Below are positions 17,705 to 26,290 of a stretch of DNA of 64,000 nucleotides, in pieces. Origin of the DNA: an uncultured Curvibacter sp. GTDB lineage: Bacteria > Pseudomonadota > Gammaproteobacteria > Burkholderiales > Burkholderiaceae_C. The DNA lies in assembly GCA_903828535.1 (NCBI GenBank), contig CAIKMN010000022.1, positions 110,854 through 174,853 of the forward strand, given 5' to 3'. Each line of letters starts with the position of its first letter. The first letter of the stretch is position 1. Both the position numbers and the translations under genes were made by a program. The notes under the pieces were generated by a model. The model saw only the letters and a program-made list of their open reading frames with translations. It was not told the origin of the DNA and made no database searches.

Positions 17705-18421
17705 TCAAACACCTAAAAATTCATGCAGGAGTTCCATCTTGGCGGCCAGTTCCCTCTGCGGGAATTCCTGCACCATTTGGCCATGCTCCATGACGTAAAA
17801 ACGATCGGCCAAGGGGGCTGCAAAACGGAAGTTCTGCTCAACCAGCACAATGGTGAAGCCTTTTTGCTTCAAGTCCAAAATCATGGCGGCCAATTTTTGC
17901 ACGATGACGGGCGCCAAACCTTCGGAAATTTCGTCCAACAAAAGCAATTTGGCACCGGTGCGCAAGATGCGCGCCACCGCCAGCATTTGCTGTTCGCCAC
18001 CCGAAAGGCGCGTGCCGGGGCTCGATTTGCGTTCCAGCAAATTGGGGAACATCTCGTAGATTTGTTCGATCGCCATGCCACCATCGGTGCCCTTGAGTTT
18101 GGGCGGCAACATCAGGTTTTCTTCGGTGGAGAGTGAGGAAAAGATGGCCCGCTCTTCAGGGCAGTAGCCCACGCCCAAACGCGCGATGTGGTGGGTCGAC
18201 ATGCCAATCGTTTCTTGGCCCTTCACCTGAATGCTGCCTTGGCGACGGCCCGTCAAACCCATGATGGCGCGCAAGGTGGTGGTGCGACCCGAACCATTGC
18301 GGCCCAAAATCGTCACCACCTCCCCTTCTTTAACGTGGAGGTTCACGCCGTGAAGGATGTGCGACTCGCCGTACCAAGCTTGCAAGTTGTCTATGTTCAA
18401 GAGATGGGAGGGGGAAACCAT
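17705..18421 (-). CDS. livF: ABC transporter ATP-binding protein (LivF family)
   Basis: A 238-residue ATPase of a LIV-type importer. Walker A G-R-N-G-S-G-R-T (residues 39-46) carries Arg where Lys is almost invariant (usually G-x-x-G-x-G-K-[ST]). This is read directly from the sequence and is notable because that lysine contacts the ATP beta/gamma-phosphates. Signature L-S-G-G-E-Q-Q, Walker B L-L-L-L-D-E and the H-loop region follow normally (V-L-V-E-Q-N is the LivF form). The ATP site made mainly by this subunit may be weakened, while the LivG site is intact. It is separated from livG by one base and from the receptor gene by 25 bases. Confidence 0.9.
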   Translation of the reverse strand: MVSPSHLLNIDNLQAWYGESHILHGVNLHVKEGEVVTILGRNGSGRTTTLRAIMGLTGRRQGSIQVKGQETIGMSTHHIARLGVGYCPEERAIFSSLSTEENLMLPPKLKGTDGGMAIEQIYEMFPNLLERKSSPGTRLSGGEQQMLAVARILRTGAKLLLLDEISEGLAPVIVQKLAAMILDLKQKGFTIVLVEQNFRFAAPLADRFYVMEHGQMVQEFPQRELAAKMELLHEFLGV

Positions 18422-18422
18422 G

Positions 18423-19193
18423 TCAGTGTGCCCCTTGCAAAGGGGTGTCGGCAGAACCCATGTAGGCCTCGATCACCAAGGGATTCTTCGACACCTCGTC
18501 ATAAGGCCCATCGGCGATGATGGCGCCGCGTTGCAGCACCGTGATGCGGTCTGCAATGCTGGAAATCACATTCATATTGTGTTCAACCATCAGCACCGTG
18601 CGGCCAACGGCCACTTTCTTAATCAGTTGTGTGACGCGGTCCACGTCTTCATGGCCCATGCCTTGGGTGGGTTCATCCAGCAGCATCAGTTCGGGCTCGA
18701 GCGCCAGGGTGGTGGCCAACTCGAGTGCACGCTTGCGGCCGTAAGGCAGGTTGACGGTCAATTCATCGGCAAAGTCTTGCAGATCGACTTGCGCCAACAG
18801 TTCATGCACGCGGTCATGCAAAGGGTAAAGCGTGCTTTCTGATTTCCAAAAATGGAAAGAGGTGCCCAAGTTGCGTTGCAGGGCGGCGCGCACGTTTTCG
18901 AGCACGGTCAAGTGTGGAAAAACCGCTGAAATTTGAAATGACCGCACCAAGCCACGTCGGGCCGTTTGGGCCGGCTGTTCCCGGGTGATGTCGATGCCGT
19001 TGTAAACAATGCGGCCTCGAGTGGGCGGCAAGAACTTGGTCAGCAAGTTAAAAAACGTGGTTTTGCCCGCGCCATTGGGTCCAATCAGCGCATGGATGTG
19101 CCCGCGTTGAACCTCTAAGTCCACCGAGTTAACCGCCGTGAACCCTTTGAACTCTTTGGTGAGCCCTTGGGTTTGCAAAATCGTGTCTCTCAT
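18423..19193 (-). CDS. livG: ABC transporter ATP-binding protein (LivG family)
   Basis: A 256-residue ATPase with canonical Walker A G-P-N-G-A-G-K-T, the A-R-R-G-L-V-R-S-F-Q Q-loop region, a degenerate signature (N-L-P-Y-G-R-K-R, usual for LivG) and Walker B L-M-L-L-D-E-P. The H-loop V-E-H-N-M-N-V follows. It forms the ATPase heterodimer with LivF. The start is set at ATG 19193, where the family N-terminus begins. The frame is open to 19289, but the extra 32 residues are not LivG-like. It is the first gene of the five-gene importer operon. Confidence 0.9.
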   Translation of the reverse strand: MRDTILQTQGLTKEFKGFTAVNSVDLEVQRGHIHALIGPNGAGKTTFFNLLTKFLPPTRGRIVYNGIDITREQPAQTARRGLVRSFQISAVFPHLTVLENVRAALQRNLGTSFHFWKSESTLYPLHDRVHELLAQVDLQDFADELTVNLPYGRKRALELATTLALEPELMLLDEPTQGMGHEDVDRVTQLIKKVAVGRTVLMVEHNMNVISSIADRITVLQRGAIIADGPYDEVSKNPLVIEAYMGSADTPLQGAH

Positions 19194-19337
19194 AGTTATC
19201 CGGGCAAAGTCTTTGAGCGGGTTGCTCAAGTCTATGGGTTGTTGCGCGGATGTTAAGACGTGGAAGTGCGTTTTGGGTCGCCAGCCCATTGGGAGAAATA
19301 CTTAGTTCTTACAAAAAACTGACCAGTGGGTGACAGA
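19194..19337 (-). promoter_or_regulatory. Leader and probable promoter region of the liv operon
   Basis: A 144-base gap between emrB and livG, the only non-coding space ahead of the five liv genes, so their promoter most likely lies here. I see no convincing -35/-10 pair. A small hairpin (TTGAGC stem, five-base loop) occupies about 19213-19229, close to the livG start. Confidence 0.4.
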
Positions 19338-20906
19338 TCAATGCGCTCCCGCCGCCGCATCCGAGGCGCCCGAACCCGCAATGGGTTGTTTCCTGGCCAG
19401 CCAAACCAAGGGAATCAGCATGATAAAAATAGCCGCAGAAGCCAGAAACACGTCGTTGGCGGCGAGCATGAAGGCCTGCTGGTCTATCAGTCGGTTCACC
19501 AATGCCAAGGAAGATGTGGGCGACAACCCCGCTGAGCCCAAGCCTTGCAAGGTGGACATGGCCACTTCACGCCCTTGGTTAATTTGCTCACTCAGTTGGG
19601 CGTGGTGCATGGCGGCCCGGTCTTCCCAGACTGTGGTGGCGATGGAGGTGCCAAAGGCACCGCCCAAAATGCGCAAGAAGTTGGACAAACCCGACGCAGC
19701 CGGTATGCGATCGGGTGGCAAGCCGCTCATGATCAAAGTGACTAAGGGCACAAAGAAAAAGGCCATGGCAATGCCCTGCACGATGGTGGGGATCATGATG
19801 GTTTGCATGGGCGCTTCGGTGTTGAATTGCGACCGCATCCACAAGACGACGGCGAACACCACAAAGGCAATGGTGGCGAAAGCACGGGGATCAAAACGCC
19901 CCATGTTCTTACCCACCCAAGGAGACAACAGAATAGCCAATGCGCCCACTGGGGCCATCACCATGCCGGCTTGCGTCGAGGTGTAGCCCATGTATTGTTG
20001 TAACCACAGCGGCAAAATCACAATGTTGCCAAAAAACAGCGCATAGCCAATCGATATGGACAGGGTTCCTGCCCAGAAATTGCGCCGTTTGAACAACTGC
20101 AAGTCCACCACAGGATGGGCCTCGGTCAACTCCCAAATTAAAAACACCATGAATCCAATGGCCGCCGTGATGAACAAGCCGACCACCAGGGAGGAATGGA
20201 ACCAGTCGTTTTCTTTACCGATGTCCAAAGCAATTTGCAAACTGCTCACCCAAATCACCAGAAGGGCCAAACCCATCGAATCAATAGGCAGTTTTCGCAC
20301 CACACTTTCGCGGGTTTTATAAATCTGCCACGTCACGCCCGCGGCCAACAACCCCACAGGAATGTTGATAAAGAAGATCCAAGGCCAACTCATGTTGTCG
20401 GTAATCCAGCCCCCGAGCAAAGGGCCCATGACCGGGGCCACCAAAGTCGTCATCGACCACAAGGCCATGGCCAACCCCGCCAACGCTTTGGGGTAGCTGG
20501 ACAACAACAACCCTTGAGACAGGGGAATCATGGGGCCTGCCACAAAACCTTGCAGGGCACGCAGGGCGATCAAGATCGGCATGTTCGGCGCCAATCCGCA
20601 CAACCAAGAAGTCAGCACAAACAACAACACGCTCAGCGTGAACAAACGCACCTGACCAAATCGTTGCGACAACCAACCCGTCAAAGGCACCGCAATCGCA
20701 TTGGCCACCGCAAAACTGGTGATGACCCATGTGCCCTGATTCGGACTGACGCCCAGATCACCGGCGATCGCCGGCAGGGACACGTTGGCAATCGAGGTGT
20801 CCAGCACATTCATAAAAGTCGCCGCCGACAAGGCCAAAGTGCCCAAGACACGGGCGGACCCGGTCAAAGGCGGCATCGGCTGAGCGGCGTTGGCAGGAGC
20901 AGACAT
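19338..20906 (-). CDS. emrB: DHA2 family MFS multidrug efflux permease (EmrB/QacA type)
   Basis: A 522-residue inner-membrane drug:proton antiporter of the 14-helix DHA2 family. The N-terminal half shows the D-T-S-I-A-N-V-[AS]-L-P motif of this family (about residues 36-45), then W-V-I-T-S-F-A-V-A-N-A-I and the loop G-[WR]-L-S-Q-R-F-G. G-P-[ML]-I-P-L-S-Q follows further on. With EmrA and the outer-membrane factor encoded just upstream it would form a tripartite pump spanning the envelope. It begins eight bases after emrA and is the last gene of the marR operon. Substrates are typically hydrophobic drugs, uncouplers or phenolics; none can be assigned here. Confidence 0.92.
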   Translation of the reverse strand: MSAPANAAQPMPPLTGSARVLGTLALSAATFMNVLDTSIANVSLPAIAGDLGVSPNQGTWVITSFAVANAIAVPLTGWLSQRFGQVRLFTLSVLLFVLTSWLCGLAPNMPILIALRALQGFVAGPMIPLSQGLLLSSYPKALAGLAMALWSMTTLVAPVMGPLLGGWITDNMSWPWIFFINIPVGLLAAGVTWQIYKTRESVVRKLPIDSMGLALLVIWVSSLQIALDIGKENDWFHSSLVVGLFITAAIGFMVFLIWELTEAHPVVDLQLFKRRNFWAGTLSISIGYALFFGNIVILPLWLQQYMGYTSTQAGMVMAPVGALAILLSPWVGKNMGRFDPRAFATIAFVVFAVVLWMRSQFNTEAPMQTIMIPTIVQGIAMAFFFVPLVTLIMSGLPPDRIPAASGLSNFLRILGGAFGTSIATTVWEDRAAMHHAQLSEQINQGREVAMSTLQGLGSAGLSPTSSLALVNRLIDQQAFMLAANDVFLASAAIFIMLIPLVWLARKQPIAGSGASDAAAGAH

Positions 20907-20914
20907 GTCAGCCT

Positions 20915-22156
20915 TTACTTATTGGCCGCAGGTAGGGCGACGCTGTGCGCCATCTTCACTTTTTGACCCAAATTGGCCGACACCACTTGGTTGACCAACT
21001 CATCGGCGCCTTGCTGCGAAATTTCCAGCACATCGGTCATGCCAAAAGGCTGGGTGCGGGTGGCTTCGGCCAGAGAGCCTCCTTCTTGGTGGGTGATGTC
21101 CACTGAAACTTCCATCGACAAGCCCACGCGCAAGGGGTGTTTGGCGATTTGCTCTGCGTTCAAGGCAATGCGCACGGGCACGCGTTGCACCACCTTGATC
21201 CAATTCCCAGTGGCGTTTTGTGCAGGCAACAAAGCGAAGGCGGCGCCGGTGCCCATGCCCAGACCGGCCACTTTGCCGTCAAATTCCACTTTGCTGCCGT
21301 AATAGTCGGCGGTCAATTTAACGGGCTGCCCCAAACGCAAGTTGCGCAATTGAACTTCTTTGAAATTGGCATCCACCCAAACCTGCTGCAAGGGCACGAT
21401 GTTCATCAAATTGGCACCAGGGGCCACGCGCTGGCCCAATTGAACCACCCGTTTGGCGACATAACCGTCAACCGGGGCGGGCAACACCAGACGGTGAGCG
21501 GCCACATAGGCTTCGCGGACCTTGTCGGCGGCCGCCAAGACCGAGGGATGCGATTGCACGTTCACGCCTTGCGTTTGTGCCTGGTTGCTGGCGAGTTGTT
21601 CACGCGCGGCCACCACGGCGGCTTGCGCGGCGTTCAATTGGCTTTTAGCCGCCGCCACCTGCGACTGAGCATGTTGCAATTCTTCTTTAGAAACGGCACC
21701 AGAACCTGTCAATTTTTGACGGCGTGCCAAGTCGTCGGTGGCGCGCTCTAAATCAACTTGGACACGGGCCACGTCGGCTTCACGCAAGCTGATTTGTGCA
21801 CTCAATGTGGCATTGTTAGCGAAGACCGTGCGCACTTGACGAACCACAGCGCCCAAATTGGCACTGGCTTGTTGCAAGGCCAATTGGGCGTCGGTGCCGT
21901 CAAGCTTGATGAGGGGTTGGCCCGCTTGAACGCGGTCGGTATCGTCGGCATAAATTTCTTTGACCGTGCCCGAAATTTGCGGGGTTATCTGGATCAAATT
22001 GCCTTGAACGTAGGCGTTGTCCGTGGTTTCAAAGTGGCTGCTGACGACGTATTCATAGACACCCCAAGCCGCGCCAGCCAAGAGCACCAGCACCGCGACG
22101 GTGGTCAGGCCTTTGCGGCGATGGTTGTTAGAAGGGGTGGAGGTGGGAGCATTCAT
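20915..22156 (-). CDS. emrA: Membrane-fusion protein of an efflux system (EmrA/HlyD family)
   Basis: A 413-residue periplasmic adaptor anchored by one N-terminal membrane helix (about residues 14-35). Next is the barrel-sandwich half-motif V-x-T-D-N-A-Y-V-Q-G-N, an alpha-helical hairpin rich in Ala/Gln/Leu (about 85-200) that docks to the outer-membrane channel, and the second half-motif A-P-V-D-G-Y-V. Beta-barrel segments follow. It links EmrB to the NodT-type channel. It is about 20 residues longer than E. coli EmrA. It sits third in the marR-omf-emrA-emrB operon, with 80 bases separating it from the outer-membrane gene. Confidence 0.92.
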   Translation of the reverse strand: MNAPTSTPSNNHRRKGLTTVAVLVLLAGAAWGVYEYVVSSHFETTDNAYVQGNLIQITPQISGTVKEIYADDTDRVQAGQPLIKLDGTDAQLALQQASANLGAVVRQVRTVFANNATLSAQISLREADVARVQVDLERATDDLARRQKLTGSGAVSKEELQHAQSQVAAAKSQLNAAQAAVVAAREQLASNQAQTQGVNVQSHPSVLAAADKVREAYVAAHRLVLPAPVDGYVAKRVVQLGQRVAPGANLMNIVPLQQVWVDANFKEVQLRNLRLGQPVKLTADYYGSKVEFDGKVAGLGMGTGAAFALLPAQNATGNWIKVVQRVPVRIALNAEQIAKHPLRVGLSMEVSVDITHQEGGSLAEATRTQPFGMTDVLEISQQGADELVNQVVSANLGQKVKMAHSVALPAANK

Positions 22157-22236
22157 GGCAAATCCTGAGGGGTCAATGAGTTAAAGACGGCGGGTGTTTG
22201 AGGGTTTTTTAACAAACGGTAAGTAAGCGCAGGGCG

Positions 22237-23691
22237 TTAAGGCCGGCCCGATCCGAGGGCACGCCAAAGGGCGGCTCTGTTGTCCAACACCCGGGCCTGC
22301 AGATCGATGGTCAAGCGCTCTTGATTCAGCACATTGCTCTTGGCCATCAGCACCGGAAAGGCCGTGATCAAGCCCGCTTCAAAACGTTGTTGGGCAATGT
22401 GGTGCGCATCGAGTGCCGTTCGCAAGGCCAATTTTTGCTCGGTCTGTTGCTTCACCAACGATTGCCCGGTGCTGACCAAGTCGGCCACCTCGCGCATGGC
22501 GTCGAGGACGACGCTGTTGTAACTGTTGACGGCCGCATCCACATCGGCCGTTTTGGCCCCTAAGTTGGCCCGCAAGCGGCCCCCATCGAACAAGGGAAGA
22601 CTGATGGCGGGGCCGCCCCCAATCAATTGCCCGGGCGAGTTGAAGATTCTGTCAAAGCCGGCGCTGAGTGCCACGGCATTTAAAGACAAGTTGATGTTGG
22701 GATAGAAAGCCGCTTTGGCGGTGGCCCGGTCTTGGGTGGTGGCTTCCACCCGCCATTTGGAGGCCAACACATCGGGGCGACGGCCAATCAAATCCAAAGG
22801 CACCTCGTCGGGCACGGCCTCGACTTTCCATTGGGTCCAATCCATGGCCGGCACTTTCAAGTCGGCGGTGGCGCTCATGCTGCCCACCAAAGCCCCCAAG
22901 GCGTGCTGAAGGTTGTCGCGCTGCTCGCTGAGCGCTTCAATGGCACCGCGAATTTCGGGCAAGCCCGCTTGTGCTTGACGCAATTCCAATTGGGTATCCA
23001 AACCCTCGGCCAAGCGCTGGCGAATCAACCTGAGCTGGGTTTCGCGCTCTTGCAACAGTTCCTGGGCCAATTTGATTTGGGCTTGCACACGAACCCATTG
23101 CCAATAACCGCGAGCCACTTGGCTGGCCAACAAGTTACGGGCGGCTTGCCAGTCGGCCTCGGAGGCCTTGGTTTGGCCCAAAGCGGCTTTCAAGGCGGCT
23201 TTATTTTTACCAAAAAAATCAAGCTCCCATGAAGCGCCCAAAATGGCCAAATCGGCGTCGTAGGTTTTACCACCCAAGCCAAAGAAAACCGGGTTCTTGC
23301 TCAGGGTATTGCGGTCCATCTCAAACTTGCCATTGACCTTGGGCTGCAAGGCTGCATCGGCCAATCCCACATAGGCTTTGGCCTTCTCGAGGCGGGTTTG
23401 GGCCACGGCCAAGCTGGGGTTGTTGTCCCGGGCCAGTTGAATCAGATGGGCCAATTGCGCATCGCCAAAATCCAACCAAGCGTCGGTTCGAGCCCATTCG
23501 GGGGCCCCGGTCGTCACCGCGGACGTCAAACCATGAGCGGGTTCGTGCACGGTGGCTTTGGGCTCGATACCAGCCGGGTTGGCGCAGCCCCCCAAGAGGA
23601 GCAGCGCCAGTGCAGCGGTTCCGAGCGAAAAAGCGCAGGCCCAGCGGGATGATCGCTGGGCAAAAAAGGGTTGAGTGAAGTCAGAGGTCAT
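22237..23691 (-). CDS. Outer-membrane efflux lipoprotein (NodT/OprM family)
   Basis: A 484-residue TolC-like channel. The N-terminal signal ends in a lipobox, L-L-G-G-C (cysteine near residue 35), indicating lipid anchoring as in OprM. Two repeated outer-membrane-efflux domains follow, with the typical helices (N-N-P-S-L-A-V-A-Q-T-R-L-E-K-A and R-R-P-D-V-x-A-S-x-x-x-V). The F-Y-P-N-I-N-L motif is also present. It supplies the exit duct for the EmrAB pump encoded downstream. Its ATG overlaps the marR stop (ATGA), so it is translationally coupled to the regulator. Confidence 0.93.
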   Translation of the reverse strand: MTSDFTQPFFAQRSSRWACAFSLGTAALALLLLGGCANPAGIEPKATVHEPAHGLTSAVTTGAPEWARTDAWLDFGDAQLAHLIQLARDNNPSLAVAQTRLEKAKAYVGLADAALQPKVNGKFEMDRNTLSKNPVFFGLGGKTYDADLAILGASWELDFFGKNKAALKAALGQTKASEADWQAARNLLASQVARGYWQWVRVQAQIKLAQELLQERETQLRLIRQRLAEGLDTQLELRQAQAGLPEIRGAIEALSEQRDNLQHALGALVGSMSATADLKVPAMDWTQWKVEAVPDEVPLDLIGRRPDVLASKWRVEATTQDRATAKAAFYPNINLSLNAVALSAGFDRIFNSPGQLIGGGPAISLPLFDGGRLRANLGAKTADVDAAVNSYNSVVLDAMREVADLVSTGQSLVKQQTEQKLALRTALDAHHIAQQRFEAGLITAFPVLMAKSNVLNQERLTIDLQARVLDNRAALWRALGSGRP

Positions 23692-24209
23692 TTCTTTACT
23701 TTGGAATCTTTGGAATCTTTTGAATGGTTTTCAACGTCCAAGGGGAGCGCAGAGAATTCGCGCTGGGCGTTGTCCACCAAGCGCTGCAAGAGGCTTTTGA
23801 GTTGCGCCCACTCGGCCTCACTGAACCCGCTCAAGAGCCGGTTTTGCACTTGGCAAAGTACCTCGGGAATGACTTCAGCGGCTTGGTGCCCCTCAGATGT
23901 GAGGGCCAAGTTCACCACGCGCCGGTCTTCGCTGGAGCGCACGCGCTGGCACAAAGCCTTGTCCTCAAGGCGATCCAACAAACGGGTAATGGCACTGGCA
24001 TCGAGTTCGCAGCAACGAGACAGCTCGGCGGCGGTGTGGGCCTGGCCGGCACTCAGCTTCATCAAGGGGAGCCATTGCGCATTCGTCAAGCCATGCGGTT
24101 CCATGGCTTGGTCGAGTTCATGGGACATCAAATTGAAGATGCGCCGGATGAGGTAGCCCACGCTGACCTGCGAGGCGTATTCGGACGCTTTGTAAAACTC
24201 AATCGACAT
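23688..24209 (-). CDS. MarR family transcriptional regulator
   Basis: A 173-residue winged-helix regulator of the MarR/EmrR family. The recognition region includes E-L-S-R-C-C-E-L-D-A-S-A-I-T-R-L-L-D-R-L-E and the wing R-S-S-E-D-R-R (residues about 70-105). It is the first gene of the efflux operon and overlaps the outer-membrane gene by four bases, so it probably represses its own operon and responds to pump substrates, as EmrR does. The C-terminus is a short Lys/Asp/Ser-rich tail encoded by a nine-base direct repeat (T-T-T-G-G-A-A-T-C twice on the + strand near 23701). The start ATG at 24209 lies only seven bases from a good -10 element. Confidence 0.92.
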   Translation of the reverse strand: MSIEFYKASEYASQVSVGYLIRRIFNLMSHELDQAMEPHGLTNAQWLPLMKLSAGQAHTAAELSRCCELDASAITRLLDRLEDKALCQRVRSSEDRRVVNLALTSEGHQAAEVIPEVLCQVQNRLLSGFSEAEWAQLKSLLQRLVDNAQREFSALPLDVENHSKDSKDSKVKK

Positions 24210-24216
24210 GAACGGA

Positions 24217-24244
24217 ATTATAGATGCCTATGCAATCATTGCAA
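24217..24244 (-). promoter_or_regulatory. Predicted sigma-70 promoter of marR, nearly leaderless
   Basis: On the minus strand TTGCAA (24244-24239) and TATAAT (24222-24217) are separated by 16 bases. The -10 element ends seven bases before the marR ATG, so transcription should begin at or next to the start codon. The -35 element lies within the adjacent palindrome. Confidence 0.65.
24231..24243. promoter_or_regulatory. Perfect 13-bp palindrome, candidate MarR operator
   Basis: TGCAAT-C-ATTGCA is a perfect inverted repeat with a one-base centre. It overlaps the -35 element and spacer of the marR promoter and lies in the divergent region before the ABC exporter. Position and symmetry fit an autoregulatory MarR-family site; binding is inferred. 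Confidence 0.6.
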
Positions 24245-24305
24245 TATCCATGATGGACTGATCATGTGGATGAAACGCATCTGGGCTTTGCGTTACAGTT
24301 TGCCC

Positions 24306-26222
24306 ATGGCCTCACCCAACACCACCGAAACCACAGCAAGCGCCTCCACCAAATTGACCGCCTCGGCGTCTTCAAGTTCAAGTGCGGCTCAACGCGCCCC
24401 CGGCAATCCGCGCTCCTTGTCAGGGTTAACCCCATTCCTCAAGCCTTACCGCGTGCAAATCGGCCTGGCGTTGCTTTTCTTGGTGTTGGCTGCAGGGGCC
24501 ACTTTGGTCTTTCCGATCGCCTTGCGCGCGCTGATTGACGGCGGCTTGGTACCCGCCGACCGCAGCGACCAAGCCATGCGCTTGGGGCAACACTTTTTGG
24601 CTTTGTTTGGCGTGGCCGTGGCCTTGGCCTTTTTCTCAGCGGCGCGCTTTTATACCGTCACTTGGTTGGGTGAGCGCATCACCGCCGACATCCGCAACGC
24701 CGTTTATGCCCACGTGATTGAGCAAAGCCCAGGCTTTTTTGAATCGACCCAAACCGGCGAAGTGCTTTCTCGTTTGACGGCCGACACCACCTTGGTGCAA
24801 ACGGTGGTGGGCTCGTCTTTGAGCATGGGTCTGCGCAACGCGGTGATGGGGTTGGGCGCCTTGGGCATTTTGGTTTGGACCAACCCCTTGGTGATGGGAC
24901 AAGTCGCATTGGGCATTTTTCTGATTGTCTTGCCGGCGGTGAGTTTTGGTCGCCGCGTGCGCAAACTGTCGCGTGCCAGCCAAGACCGTGTGGCCGACGC
25001 CAGTGCGGTGGCTTCTGAAGTGCTGAACGCGGTCACGGCCGTACAAGCCAACAACGCCATTGGTCGCGAATCTGCGCGGTTTGCAAATGCCACCAACGAG
25101 GCCTTCAAAACAGCCGCGCGACGCGCGCGCGCCCGCTCCCTTTTGGTCGGCTTCATCATCTTGGCCACCAGCGCCGCTTTGCTGTGGGGTTTGTTTGAAG
25201 GCACCCAAGCGGTCATTCAAGGGCACATGAGCGCCGGGCAATTGGGCCAAACGGTCGTCTACGTCATCATCCTGGCGGGCTCGGCCGGTGTTTTGGGCGA
25301 AGTTTACGGTGACCTGTTGCGCGCCGCTGGCGCCACCGAGCGCTTAATGGAGCTGCTGCACACCCCGCCCAGCATTCAAAGTGGCGACGAACTGCCCGGC
25401 TTGATTTTGCAAGGTGCGTCGCATGAATCACAAAAACCACCCGTTGAAAACCTTCCGGGGGTAGCGATTCAAATGAGCCAGGTGAACTTTCACTACCCTT
25501 CTCGCCCCCAAAGCCCCGCCCTGGTTGACATCACATTGAACATCGCTCCTGGCGAAACAGTGGCCTTGGTCGGCAGCAGTGGCGCGGGCAAATCAACGGT
25601 TTTCCAAGTGTTACAACGCCTTTATGACTTGCCCCCGACTGCGGATGGCGGTGGCAGCCTCTTGATCGACGGCCTGCCGATTAAAGACTGGGAACTCAAC
25701 GCCCTGCGACTGCAAATGGCCGTGGTGCCGCAAGACGCGGTGATTTTTTCGACGAATGCGCTGGAAAACATCCGCTACGGCCGACCCGAAGCCACAGACG
25801 AAGAGGTTTATGACGCCGCTCGCGAGGCCTTTGCAGACGACTTTATTCGTGCCCTGCCCCAAGGCTACGCTACTTTTTTGGGCGAGCGCGGTGTGCGCAT
25901 CAGCGGCGGCCAAAAACAGCGCCTCTCCATTGCCCGTGCTTTGCTGCGCCAACCCCGCTTGTTGTTGCTGGACGAGGCCACCAGCGCCCTCGATGCGGAA
26001 AGCGAACGCATGGTGCAAGCCGCGCTGGACGCCGCGATGACCGATCAAAAACGCCACCGCACCACCTTGGTGATTGCACACCGCTTGGCGACCATACAAA
26101 AGTCGGACCGGATTGTGGTGCTGGAGGAAGGCCGCATCGTCGAGCAAGGCACCCATGAATCGCTGATGGCGCTAAACGGCACCTATGCCCACTTTGCCAG
26201 CATGCAGTTGCTGGATTCTTGA
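24306..26222 (+). CDS. ABC exporter half-transporter (MsbA-like, fused membrane and ATPase domains)
   Basis: A 638-residue type IV ABC half-transporter that would act as a homodimer. A Ser/Ala/Thr-rich cytoplasmic N-terminus (1-38) precedes a six-helix membrane domain (about 45-345) and a nucleotide-binding domain (about 385-635). Walker A G-S-S-G-A-G-K-S-T is at 423-431, the signature I-S-G-G-Q-K-Q at 532-538, then Walker B L-L-L-L-D-E-A-T and an H-loop I-A-H-R-L. The family exports lipids, peptides or drugs; the substrate here is unknown. Start is uncertain: ATG 24306 gives the compact form used here, while ATG 24264 has a GGA six bases upstream and would add 14 residues. It is divergent from marR and shares the palindrome region. 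Confidence 0.9.
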   Translation: MASPNTTETTASASTKLTASASSSSSAAQRAPGNPRSLSGLTPFLKPYRVQIGLALLFLVLAAGATLVFPIALRALIDGGLVPADRSDQAMRLGQHFLALFGVAVALAFFSAARFYTVTWLGERITADIRNAVYAHVIEQSPGFFESTQTGEVLSRLTADTTLVQTVVGSSLSMGLRNAVMGLGALGILVWTNPLVMGQVALGIFLIVLPAVSFGRRVRKLSRASQDRVADASAVASEVLNAVTAVQANNAIGRESARFANATNEAFKTAARRARARSLLVGFIILATSAALLWGLFEGTQAVIQGHMSAGQLGQTVVYVIILAGSAGVLGEVYGDLLRAAGATERLMELLHTPPSIQSGDELPGLILQGASHESQKPPVENLPGVAIQMSQVNFHYPSRPQSPALVDITLNIAPGETVALVGSSGAGKSTVFQVLQRLYDLPPTADGGGSLLIDGLPIKDWELNALRLQMAVVPQDAVIFSTNALENIRYGRPEATDEEVYDAAREAFADDFIRALPQGYATFLGERGVRISGGQKQRLSIARALLRQPRLLLLDEATSALDAESERMVQAALDAAMTDQKRHRTTLVIAHRLATIQKSDRIVVLEEGRIVEQGTHESLMALNGTYAHFASMQLLDS

Positions 26223-26290
26223 AACATCGACCTCATGCCCCTCGTCACCAAGGCGGGGCAGGCCTGGGTTCAGCCTGGATTCAGATCAAG

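Noticed and set aside
23724-24305. N-terminal extension of the ABC exporter across marR
   Set aside because: The open frame is antisense to marR; the exporter's own sequence begins near 24264-24306.
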